From positions 9,885,983-9,949,982 of the forward strand of contig NC_019859.2 of assembly GCF_002234675.1 (NCBI RefSeq): a stretch of 64,000 nucleotides of DNA, written 5' to 3'. Below, piece by piece: positions 1 to 10,200 of the stretch. The notes under the pieces were generated by a model. It saw only the letters and a list, made by a program, of their open reading frames with translations. It was not told the DNA's origin and ran no database searches. The stretch is from Oryzias latipes (Eukaryota; Chordata; Actinopteri; Beloniformes; Adrianichthyidae). The translations under genes and the position numbers were made by a program. Numbering within the stretch: the first letter of the stretch is position 1; each line of letters opens with the position of its first letter.

Positions 1-187
1 CCCTGCCACGTAGGGCCATTTCGGCTCAGATTGAGTCATAAACACTGACCTTTCAGAGGCCAGTGAGGCCTGCAGCTCTTTGGATGTTGTTGTGGGGTCT
101 TTTGTGACCACTTGGATGAGTCGCACATTGTGGGGTCATTTCATTTGGGCCAATTACTCCTAGGAAAGTTAACCACTGTTCTGTGTT

Positions 188-420
188 TTGGCCATTTGTG
201 GAAAATCGCTCTCTCTGCGCTGGTCTGGACCTGTTCAGAGGAGGGCCAGTGATTATGTTGGTAAAAGGAAGTTGAGGTTGGAGCTACCAGGAGGATGCAG
301 ACCAAAAAGGAGATTTGTGGATATAGTGAAGGAGGACATGAGGGTGGTCGGCGTGAATGAGGAGGATGCAGATGATAGGGTTAGATGGAGGCAGATTTGC
401 TGTAACCGCCTCCAAAGGAA
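188..420 (+). mobile_element. Decayed non-LTR retrotransposon (LINE) coding fragment
   Basis: The reading frame translated here contains the run VQRRASDYVGKRKLRLELPG, then GCRPKRRFVDIVKEDMRVVGV and EEDADDRVRWRQ. This arrangement (W/GxVQRR, a short GRPKRRF-like basic patch, DxVKEDM, DRVRWRQ) is what I know from the C-terminal tail of reverse-transcriptase polyproteins that are abundant in animal genomes. No catalytic domain is present and the match fades after about 75 residues, so this is a dead 5'-truncated piece. The frame continues to 733 only by chance through an unrelated repeat. The LINE clade cannot be fixed from this fragment. Confidence 0.6.
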
Positions 421-564
421 GCAGCCAAAAGTGCTGCTTTTTTCCCCCAGATTGATAGATCTTATTTCTAAGTTGTTCCTTAATTTCTTTGGCCAAAAAA
501 AAGAGGATGTTTATGCTTTGATCCTCATATGGTCAACTTTATTTTGCAGGTCCTGTATAAGTGA

Positions 565-850
565 TTTCTACATCTCCAACCATCTTTTGATCTATCATTT
601 AACTATGATTAAGTGTTTTCTAGGACATAGTTTCTGCAGAGCGGCAGTAGTTGCAGAGCTTGTGGCCTACCCAGCGTGTGTTTTTTGTCACGGATCATCT
701 CTTTTTCAAACTGATTTTTTTCATCTGATTTGATTAAAGAAATACTCAGAAATGTAATTTTGAGCTTAATTTTCTTTCCACATGTCCTCCATCATTAAAA
801 CATTGCTACAAGAACATGTTAAAAACCTCATTTTCAGTGTGCCTTTTAGA
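565..850 (-). repeat. TIR-family element, copy A (internally deleted)
   Basis: This is a partial copy of the dispersed family described under copy E (33,670-34,230), in the opposite orientation. It keeps the blocks 'ggacatagtttctgcagagc', 'gcttgtggcctac', 'aaagaaatactcagaaatg' and 'acaagaacatgttaaaaac' in the family order. The central section is missing, and neither terminal repeat is cleanly preserved. Confidence 0.6.
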
Positions 851-1840
851 ACTGGTGTGGCAGTAATCAGTCCTGAGTGAAGCAAAAGGAACTACCGGTA
901 CTCAGCTTTGCAGAGATGTGATCAAAAACAGGTCATTTCTGTTTAACACGGCCAACTTCTTTTTTTCCTGTCAGAATGCCATACAGTTTCTTTCCTTGAA
1001 TAAACAAGCGCCTCTATTTGAGAGCTGCTTTTTGTGTTTATTTGTCTAAAGTTTACATCCCCTCGATGATTACAACTTTTAAGCAAAAAATAAATAAAAA
1101 ATAGACAGGCAAATAAAAAAGTCCTGACAGGAACAAACCCGTTTTGACGACGCTAACGTTTCTAAAAACAGTTTCTCCGTCTCGTGCACACTTAGGGAGC
1201 GCGCCCTCAGACTGACTTGTTTCCTTTTTCGTGAAAATGGCAGCAGTCATGGTGCAAATACAAAACTTGAACACAAACGTGTTTTCCTCCAAGCCGTCCA
1301 ACACATCACTCAGCATGAATGTGCAGCAATGTCTTTAGAAAGGACACTCAGGAAGTGCCGGTCTCCAAACGCTTAAGCTCTGTTTCAGGTTTGCCACATG
1401 GGGAAGATTTCACTGAGGACCCCCCCCCATCACTGACTCAGCAATATCAGTTTGTTTTTTTTGCTCTGGTTGCCAGATGTGCCAGTGGTGCCTTTAAGAA
1501 CATTATTGCAAAACAAAATTTCCAATAAAATAAAAAGACAATACAGTAGGAGTTAACAGAAGCACCAAAGTAAAAAAAAAAAAAATATGGGTAAAAGGTT
1601 AGAAACTTAAGACAAAGCTCGCCCAGTTGGACGGGACAGCCTGGAGCATTGCAGCGTCTTCTCATTTCATCACACTCCAAACCAAACTGCGTTTGGTCAA
1701 TAGAGTTATTGTAATCCCCGAAGTAAGGCCAGCTATTTCCACAGGCTCCAAGTGTTCTGTCACCCATATCGCTGCATTCTGGTCATCTTCTTTCTGGATT
1801 AAGTCACAACGAAACAAAACCACAAAAAAAAAATCCCATA
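851..1840. other. Intergenic stretch without recognised gene
   Basis: AT-rich sequence with short chance reading frames only. An AATAAA-type hexamer lies near 999 (plus strand), but no coding exon upstream of it could be identified, so it is not called as a gene end. Confidence 0.5.
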
Positions 1841-1845
1841 AAGAA

Positions 1846-2196
1846 CCACTCCAATAAAAATTGTGTTTTTGGTGTTATTAACATGTTCTTGTTACATTTT
1901 TCTCATCATTGAGGACATCCATAAAGAAAATTCATTTGAAAATTGTATTTCTGAGTATTGCTTTAAACAAATTATTGTGAATGAGGAGCAAATGAAAGAA
2001 ATGTTGATGAGAAGTGTATTTTTTTTCTCTGAGGGGAATTTCTAATGAACTGCTGCCGCTCTGCAGAAACTATGTTCCGGAAAACGACAGGGTTTGTTTT
2101 TTTTTGTGGTTTTTGGCCAAAAATGTTAAAATCATAATTAAAAGAGCACTGGAAAGGCTTTTACAGTACATCAAAATATGATGGGAGAGGGTCTTT
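1846..2196 (+). repeat. TIR-family element, copy B
   Basis: The left end 'ccactccaataaaaattgtg' at about 1,845-1,864 matches the family terminal repeat. The right end is a degraded 'gatgggagagggtct' near 2,180-2,196. Between them are the family blocks 'aacatgttcttgttac', 'ttctgagtattgctttaaac' and 'ctgccgctctgcagaaacta'. The copy is about 350 bp, so the middle is deleted compared with copies E and H. Confidence 0.65.
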
Positions 2197-2678
2197 TTAT
2201 TACACTTACAGACATATGCCACATTTACAACCTAAACTCTGAAAGCATGGTCCCATTCTCAAATGGAAAAGCCACTCAAAAGCTTTTTTAGAATGATAGA
2301 ATAAATAAATGAACCAAAGAAAATCTGTCAAAACTGCAAAGTAAGGGACACTTTTTCCAGAGTTTTGTCCAGTATTTACTAGTTTAACTAACAGGCGACC
2401 GTTTACAGTTACAAAGCATCTTTGCACCCCCAGATCCACAATTCCTCAATGCTGTGGTTTCCTCGCCACAAGCCGCTATCTGTACTTGCCAACAAGTTGT
2501 TATAAGATCACTTACACATAAAAAACAAGGGTTTAGAAAATGACCGGACACACAAAGAACTAAAAAAGAAAAAAGAGAATCAAAGACTTGATGTGAGTCA
2601 CTGCAGAGATATAAAGCAGCAGATGCTTTTAAGAACTGTTTGTTCCATGTTCCACGTTCCACAGTGGGAGGTCAGTTG

Positions 2679-2707
2679 TTGGGGTGGGGTGGGGTGGGGG
2701 TGGGGGG
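2679..2707 (+). repeat. G-rich (GGGGT)n tract
   Basis: Four or more runs of at least four G separated by single T residues. The pattern could form a G-quadruplex; nothing nearby shows a function. Confidence 0.7.
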
Positions 2708-2890
2708 TGACTATGTTTTACTGACAGGGCACATATTTAATTCTGTTCATGGGAAATGATGTGAGTGAACAGAAGGACTTTGGGCTTTTTTCCCCCCTGT
2801 ATTCAACAGCAACATGCGTCAGCAGAGCCGTTTTGTGCAGAAACCAATGATCTGACAGTTATACAGTCAAACAGTCTGATAGCCTTTTAC

Positions 2891-3307
2891 TAGACCTGCA
2901 CAGTAAATCCCAAATAAATCGTTACCGTGAAATGAAGCTGTGCAAATCAGCACGCATATCACGAAAGATGGCAAAAATTGCAATCAATGGTGACCTTAAA
3001 TTTGCTAAAACAATCTTATGGTTGCTTGAAGTATTTAACGAATCAAATAAATCCCTTTATGCGTTTGACCAATCAGATGGAAGCCTTCACGTCGTTGACC
3101 AATTGGATGGAGCTCTCTTGTGTTAGTTGTTTGCCTCCCTAAGTAGACTAGGGCTAACTCTTATTTAAATGTAACTGTTGCAGTGAAATGGAAATGAGGT
3201 TTTTGGTTGTTTTCCCATTTGTTCCTGTATTGCACGTTATATCGTCATCATCAATACTGATCACTAATATAGCAAATCGAGAGTATTCCTCATATCGCGC
3301 AGCCATA
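2891..3307 (+). mobile_element. hAT-like nonautonomous element (2.9 kb copy)
   Basis: The left end reads 'tagacctgcacagtaaatc' and the right end 'ctcatatcgcgcagccata', an imperfect terminal inverted repeat. The interior (3,020-3,120, 'gaccaatcagatgg', 'gaccaattggatgg', 'aatcaaataaatcccttta') is repeated in reverse orientation inside the element at 31,682-32,537, so the two are members of one family. The flanking bases (cttttac on the left, ctttac on the right) are compatible with a decayed target-site duplication. No transposase frame remains. Confidence 0.7.
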
Positions 3308-3590
3308 CTTTACAAATAATCCTTTTTGCTGTTTTATTCTGATTAGCCATGATTCATTTTGAACAGATCTCTGCACTTTGATCAAACATTAGTTCTAATG
3401 ATGCAGTATTTTTCAAATAAAGCTTTTTTTTAATCTAAATTCTAAATACAACTCTCTGTATGCCAAGATAGGAATTTATTTATTCATTTAAAAAGGATCT
3501 TAAAGTATGGGTGAGCACGTCTGCACATTTAGCTTTAACACACTTACTTCCCCTTTTCAGAAAAATCATTGTACTTTTGTTTTTTTCCAG

Positions 3591-3708
3591 GTTTCTTCTG
3601 ACAACCCCAGAGGAAACAAGTCCAAACCGTCCAGAAAATCCTCCGATTTCACAAATAACAAACCTTTTTTCTAACTCTAGAAAACCTGGCAGACCAAGAA
3701 AACATTAG
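3591..3708 (+). CDS. Possible terminal coding exon with AT-hook-like end
   Basis: A good acceptor (pyrimidine run followed by 'ttttttccag') is followed by an open frame that ends in SRKPGRPRKH and a stop. KPGRPRK is an AT-hook-like DNA-binding motif. Another frame from the same acceptor, ending in TNNKPFF, is also open for about 25 codons, so even the frame is uncertain. No upstream exons were found. It could be the last exon of a plus-strand gene that starts outside the window, or chance. Confidence 0.2.
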
Positions 3709-3714
3709 ATGGAA

Positions 3715-4879
3715 GATGAAGGACCAGAGGCTATACTCATAGTATGCATTTAACCCTTTCTTCACATGAACATTCAGCTCATTCTTTACATGCATGTTCG
3801 TCTACACAGGTAATATTTGTAGTTTTTGGAAAGCTAACAGGGGGAATTTGAAATGTTCCCTTAAATTTAAATAAATTAAAGATCTATTACTTTAAAAAAT
3901 TGTCAGTTAATAACTTTTTTTGAACCAATAATCCCATCTCTATCTCCATGGTTTCATTTTTGGTGAATGTTTTTTTGTATTTAGGATGCATTGCATGAAT
4001 ATTGAGGCTGAATATGTGGCCCATATTTGTTTGCACCTAATGTTTTTATGATGTGGGGTCGAATAATAACTGATTAAAGAACATTTGGACTGAACATCGA
4101 TAAATGAAATTAAATCGGAAGGATCTGGTTCCCGTTTTTTTTAAAATCATTTTTCATTTGGTAATCTTTTTTTTTTTTTTTTAAATAAACAAACACAATT
4201 TAGCGCACAGACATGGAGTAAAGAAACTTCAAGAATCCCCCTAATTGAAATGTGACAGATTTGGCCTAAATAACCCAAATAGACAATATGGTATCACTGT
4301 ACCCCCAAAACCAAAAAGCTATCAGTTTAGACTGAATCTGTAGCAGAAAATCATCAAATATGAACTCAGTCTTTTTCCTGATGAATTCTTATGAAACGTC
4401 TTCTCACAACCAGAACACATTTGTTTTGTATTCAGGGGGTGGGGGGGCTGAGCCAACCACAGTCTTCCTTCCTGCTCACCTCCTGCATCTGTCCCATATA
4501 CCATTTTAACAAACCATAATGTTACCAAATCAATTTGGATGATAAATGGTAACCAGATGAAAAAAAAAGAAAAAAAGAAAAAGCAACCTGGAGGTGACTC
4601 AGATTTTAGAAATGTGGCTCCAAATGTGTTTTCCCAGAGGCAACTCAGCACGAGAAAACCACCACAGCTAAGGTCTCTGTGCTTTACTAGTACATTGAAC
4701 AGGTTGTAAGCATGACAAATGTACACGCTTTCGTTTGAAAGTAAATCATCGGGTAAAGAGCTGAAACAAAAAGGCACGTGGCGGTTGTGAAATGGACCCG
4801 GGCGGTTCAGACCCCCACAGCGGCGGCCTTTTTTTGTCCCAATTCCCAAATGTTGGGGTAAAGGTTCCGCTGGGGTTCG
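3715..4879. other. Non-coding stretch, no gene recognised
   Basis: Contains homopolymer runs (T near 4,170; G near 4,440) and no convincing exon. The long open frame on the minus strand at 4,322-4,849 lies directly downstream of the candidate stop at 4,880-4,882 and has low-complexity and 3'-UTR-like composition. I do not call it coding. Confidence 0.4.
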
Positions 4880-5047
4880 TCAGGATTTCAACACGCGGGA
4901 TCCGAGGAGCCGTCTCTTCACCTTAAGGTTTCTGATGCTCGCCCTGCGAAGCCGCAAGACTCTTTCTGCTACTTCTGCACTCCGATGGAAATCCCTGGAA
5001 CCCCGAGGCAATCCACTCCATGTTTCTGAGTGCTTGTTAATCAAGAT
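4880..5047 (-). CDS. Possible terminal coding exon, unidentified
   Basis: The minus-strand frame is open for 55 codons with an Arg-rich, CpG-rich stretch (RSAEVAERVLRLRRASIRN, then LKVKRRLL and LGSRVLKS) ending in TGA. An 'aacaag' or 'cactcag' acceptor would start it near 5,025-5,032. The G+C content and codon use stand out from the surrounding AT-rich DNA, but I do not recognise the peptide and see no partner exon. It may be the 3' end of a gene between COPRS and the left edge, or a chance frame in a conserved non-coding element. Confidence 0.2.
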   Translation of the reverse strand: MLINKHSETWSGLPRGSRDFHRSAEVAERVLRLRRASIRNLKVKRRLLGSRVLKS

Positions 5048-5049
5048 TT

Positions 5050-7083
5050 ATGAATGCCAAGCAGCCTCACAAAGCTAAAAGTGAACACCAGTGACAATCA
5101 ATAACAGATGGGCTTTGTGCACAGCCAGATTGCACTTAGGGGGGGGCTTTGACTTAGTGAAGACATTTTTAGTAAGTCGCTTCAAAAGCACAAAAAAAGC
5201 TCCTGAGGTCTAAATACAATGGAAACAAAAACAAAAAAACACTGAATCAGCCTTAATTCAAACTAATAAAACTTTTTTTTTTTCTCGTTTATTCACAGAC
5301 CCAAATATTTACAGGATCAAAGACACGGCATATGGGAATTCTGCCATTGAGTCGATTTTTTTGTTTCAGGTCAAGACAAGTTTGCAGAGACAGAGCAAAT
5401 TCAAAGTGATGCTCAGCTTTGGGTCAAATAACCGCCACATTTCTGCAGGCGCTGAGACGAGCAGCCGCGCCTGCGTTTATCTAACAAAGACCAACAAGCT
5501 TGCATCGTCAGCCAAAGAAAAATCCTCAAAGCATGCCAATGCATTCACACTCGCTAACCAGGTTAATGTGCACACCTGTAAATTTTTATGCTAGCCAATG
5601 CCATGAATTCTACTTTTACAAGGTAATTATTCCTTCCTTTTTTAGGGATGATTAGTGGAAGGAGAAAAAAATAAAGAATTATTTACTTTCACAGATGGAT
5701 TCACATCACTCACAAGTTTCCAAACACTTTCCTCTTCTGCAAGCACATCTTTAACCCTCAATACAACGAATAAAAACCCTTTTATTTCACAGTGTGAGGC
5801 TCAATCTGTTCAGTAAGATCCACTAAGTGATTTTTTTTCCTCTCTCTTTAAACATCTTTTTTTGCCAACTCCACAAAAAGCACAGCAGTACTGTCATCTA
5901 TTCCTGTCATCATATTTCCCTCTGTCAACAAAGGAGTTTATGAATCAAAGCTACTTCAGCGCTTTGATTCTGACTCCTCTAATGTTGCAGCATTTCTCAC
6001 ATACTACGGGGGAAAAAAGCATTAAAAAAAAAGAGTAGCACAACAATTTCCCCTAACAAACCTGTAGCAAATATACATTTTTCTTTTTCATATTTTTGGT
6101 TATTTGACTCCAGCAACCCCATCCTCAAACTGAGGTTACTACAAGGGTGCAAGTAAGAGCTTGTGTCCTCCAATTCTTCCAGAATGAACCCATTGAACTC
6201 CCCAAGTTGTGAAGAAATAGCTCAGTGGCTGGATTTTTTGGAATAACTCTGACATCTAGTGGTCAAAAGCTGCAACTTCCCTCTAATAGTGCAAGGATTT
6301 AACTAACATTTAGGCCCAAAAAACTCTTATTTTGTCTGAATACATGGCAGAGGTGCATCGTAAACAGAACTGGGCACACACAACTCCTTTGAAAGAAGAA
6401 CTTATAGTAAAAAGGAAAAATGCACAAAAACCTAGAACAGCAGCTGATTTATTGCAGTTGTGAAAATAAAAATAAATAAAATAATTCTGTTAGGAAAAAA
6501 AGGCATAATTTTTGTATGAACGTTGCTGAATGCGATCACAAAATCAAATCACTATTTTTTTCTATGATTCTTTATATAATACCTTAAGAATATTTTCAAT
6601 AAAAGAAATGCAGTTAATTAACAAATAGTCAACTGATTTTTATCAATCGAAGTATTTCAACCCACTCAAAATATTAAAACTGCTTTACAGCTCTTTGAAA
6701 CATTACTTTAAAAAATTTAAGTACAAATAAAATTATTGTTTTTACAAAACAGTACCTGCAAGGGAACACAGAAGTCCATCTAAATATGGGAAAGTAACTA
6801 AAATATTAAGACCTAAACAGCACAAACGCTTTATTATTAGTTTAGCCGCTAATAAAAAATGTAAAGCATTTCAAAATAAAACTTGGAAACAAACTTTCCT
6901 GAACTTAAGTTTCTATATTACAGCATTAGCCTCAAAAACAGCATCATGTTACTTAATACTCAAACTCAACTAATGAAATTAATTTTTGTATGGAAGTTAA
7001 ACCATTAACTAGTGTGGAATAACCATGTGCAAGCAGCCTCTTTTTGTTTGAGAGTATTGACAGCCATGTCTGGCAGCAAACGC
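5050..7083. other. AT-rich non-coding stretch, includes probable COPRS 3' UTR
   Basis: The segment just left of the COPRS-like stop codon (7,084) is expected to be its 3' UTR. On the minus strand AATAAA hexamers occur, for example at 6,830-6,835. The rest to 5,050 shows no exon and no clear repeat family. Confidence 0.4.
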
Positions 7084-7259
7084 TCAGTCGTCAGCGTCTG
7101 CAAACTGCTCTGGCTCTGAGGGAACGCTGTAGCAGGACCACTTGATGGGGTGCGGGTGGTGCACCTTTGGGTTGTAGTCGATTGTTGCTGGCAGCTCCCC
7201 GGCGACCCTCTGCGTGAGAGTCGTACCCCGCACAGCAAAGTGGAGCAACTCCTCAGGAC
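7084..7259 (-). CDS. coprs: COPRS-like exon 4, C-terminus
   Basis: Acceptor 'ggctctcccag|GTCCTGAGG'. Encodes 57 further residues, including the DYNPKVHHPHPIKW block and the acidic terminal EQFADADD, then TGA. This is the region most conserved in the family. Confidence 0.75.
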
Positions 7260-10200
7260 CTGGGAGAGCCACAGAGCAGCGGTCACTTCCAAAAATACGA
7301 TGCTCACTTTCTACTTACATGACATTTAAAGGAGGTGGAAAGGTGTTATTCACGTTGATTATAGACAATCTTGAAAGCTCAATTACTTTTGACACATCCA
7401 GTTAATGTCTATGAAGACTGTCATTCATCCAGGTTGGTTCCATTGTAGCAGGTTTAGGGGATGTCATCTGGACTTGGTTTTAAAGTTAGAAGACGTTTCA
7501 CCTCTTATCCAAGAGGCTTTGTCAATTCTGGAATTGACAAAGCACTTTTTTTTTTAGTTAATGCCAAAATATGTTTAATAAAGCTATTTGACCTGATGAT
7601 TGTGAATTAAATAACACTGCAGAAATATTGGAAATGTTTTTGTTGTAGAAATCACATTACAGTTTGTGAAAACACAGTTGTTAAGGAGAAATGTTTAAAC
7701 TGGCACATCATGTCATAAACATTGCTGACCCCGTAATTTTCATTTTTTTAAGTGTCCTTATTGTGTTATATATTATCCATCTGCTGTTTTTAATAGAGCT
7801 ATGGAAACCAGATCATTTCCCCATTGTGGGATCAATAAAGTTTTATTCTATTCTACTAGAGTGAAAAGTTTTAGACTTTTTGAGTAAAAAAAAGAAGAAA
7901 AAAGATTATTCCGTACATAAAATGTGTCCGTCCCCCTCATTCTGCCTGAGAAAATGTAACTGATTAAAAAAAACACTTTTTTTTTCATTAACATTTTTCC
8001 TGTTAGATTAGTACCGAACAATAAAGGTTTTTGAAGCAAAGTCAACATTTTTTAATATCCATATTTATTTCTTATTAATCTGTTACACATTAGGGAGAGC
8101 TCTAACAATGGTTATAAAGAGCATCTGTCTTTAAAAACGACCTTCATCAATTGTTCTGTGCTCGTTCTGTCATTATTACCTTTTTACTTTTTAAATTTAT
8201 TAACTTTAAGAAATGGCTGTCCAAATGTTTCGGTATAAATTGCACATTTTAAAAGCTAAATATTTAGAAAAAGTTGTTGTTTTTTTTTAACCATTCTGTC
8301 CCACTTCTTTACCTCGAAATACACAAATGTTTTAAAAATACTAAACCTTTATGTGCTATACCAATTTGTTCTTATACTTTTGCACCACAGACATTTTGTT
8401 TCATATCAGTATGTTGCAGAAACACCTCACAGCCAGTGATGACCCGGCTGCAAACATCTGCTTTTCAAAGTCTATAGGAAATTTACAGTCCAACCAAAAT
8501 GCACTTTAGTTTAAAAATCAATTACATACAAGATACAATAATACTAAATCTGTTTTAAATGTTTGAGTACTTAAGTTCAGTAAGCCTGCTGTGTGGAGGA
8601 GTTGTGCCAAAATGACGGACTCTCTGTTACCATAAGGGTTAACTCCAAAACACATCTTTTCCCAGTTATGGAGACGGACGTCTTGGATATCATTTTCCCA
8701 GTTTTCCTCCTCTTTGGATGGGGTGACTGCTGATGTAAATTCACATTTCCTACGACAAGATTCAAGGTATTAAACTTCAGTTTTGAGGAACAAAAACGTA
8801 ATAAACTGTTTAAACATGTTGTTGAGGCAATAGTTTCTGAGCAACAAATGTAGATAAAAATCAATAAGCAACTCAAGAATAATTACTGGAAAATGCTTTA
8901 GCAGTCCTTCTTTAATCCAAACAGGGTCTAGGGTAAATTTGAGAGGAAAATCTCTAAATGCTTTACTCACAAAGATGTGTCCACAGACGTGCAGTTAAGT
9001 TCTTCACATCTGCTCCAATATTAATACACATCTGATCAAAGGTAGCTGAAGCTTAAGGATGAATGTCAACAACCCAAGTACAACAAGAAATCTCATTCAA
9101 ATCCAGTAGGTATCACTGGAAATATTTCAGTCTTCCATTTAGTGGAACTAATGCAGCTTCTGTGTAACCCCCCCCACCTGTCACTGAACCGCTCAAACAA
9201 TCGTGATGCATGACTTCGGTAAAGCACTGCTGTGTGTGCATGACGCTGGCTCACCTCGCCTTATTCTTGTGTTTAAAGGTCTTCCTTCCTCCGTGGTGCG
9301 TTGAGGTTATTAAAGGGCAGTGATCCGGTTTCCCGCGATCAAACTCGTGGGAATGAGCAACGCCGTTTACCCCGGTCACACCAACGTCCAACACGCCGCC
9401 TGCACGCCCGGCTGCCAGTTCATTGGCGGCAGATGAAGGTTTTCTTTTTGTACCTTTGCTCTTGTTATTAATATAACTATTAGGTCCACATGGAGGTGTG
9501 GGAGCGTACAGTGAGCGAGCGGCTGCAGTCTCGCTGGTTCGAACACCTACGCCGTTTATCAGACCTGCGCTTCTGCTGTCTTTGCTGACCAGGCGCTTGG
9601 TGCTCCAGCTGCTGTGATGCTCTCTCCTCTCATAGCTCAGACCAGTCTGGGGCATTGTGTCACCTGTGATACAAAATGACTTTCACTGCGAGGCTGAGGG
9701 AGAGGAAAAAAAAACTTCTAGCAAAACAAACCTTTTAATCAGCAGGAGGATTAGATGACCCAGTTTGACATTAATTGATCGAATCTTATAAGGTTAAGCC
9801 GCTACCGCTTTTACAAAAAAAATGACCTCAATTAAGTTTCTGGGGAAAATACGATTAAAAAGGTAGTTGTAGTTCAGTTGATACTAATGGTTCTTGTCAA
9901 AATGGGCAACAAAATGAACATAGGAATCATTTATATAAACTTCTTTAAATAAATCAGGTATTTATTGATTTATAGTGGGCTGTGCAGTTAGATTCTTTTA
10001 AAACACTCTTTAGATAAATGAAAACTGTAAAGTGTAGCACAAAAGTGAGGATATATATATATGTATTTTTAAGATAAATCTGTTTTAGAATTATTTTCTA
10101 TTCAAATTTATTCATTTAAAATGTCTGTTTTTCCACATTTTTTAATGGTACCATATTTGCAAGAAGTATAATTTTTTAAAGCATCAACAATAAGGTTAGA

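Noticed and set aside
188..733. 181-residue plus-strand open frame
   Set aside because: Only the first third resembles anything (a LINE tail). The rest runs through TIR-family copy A and is AT-rich noise, so it is not one gene.
2891..3307. CRISPR-like or regulatory repeat from the repeated 'gaccaat' motifs
   Set aside because: Only two imperfect motifs within a hAT-type element; explained by the element.
4322..4849. 175-residue minus-strand open frame
   Set aside because: Contains long homopolymer-coded runs of Phe and no family features. Composition fits UTR or intergenic DNA.
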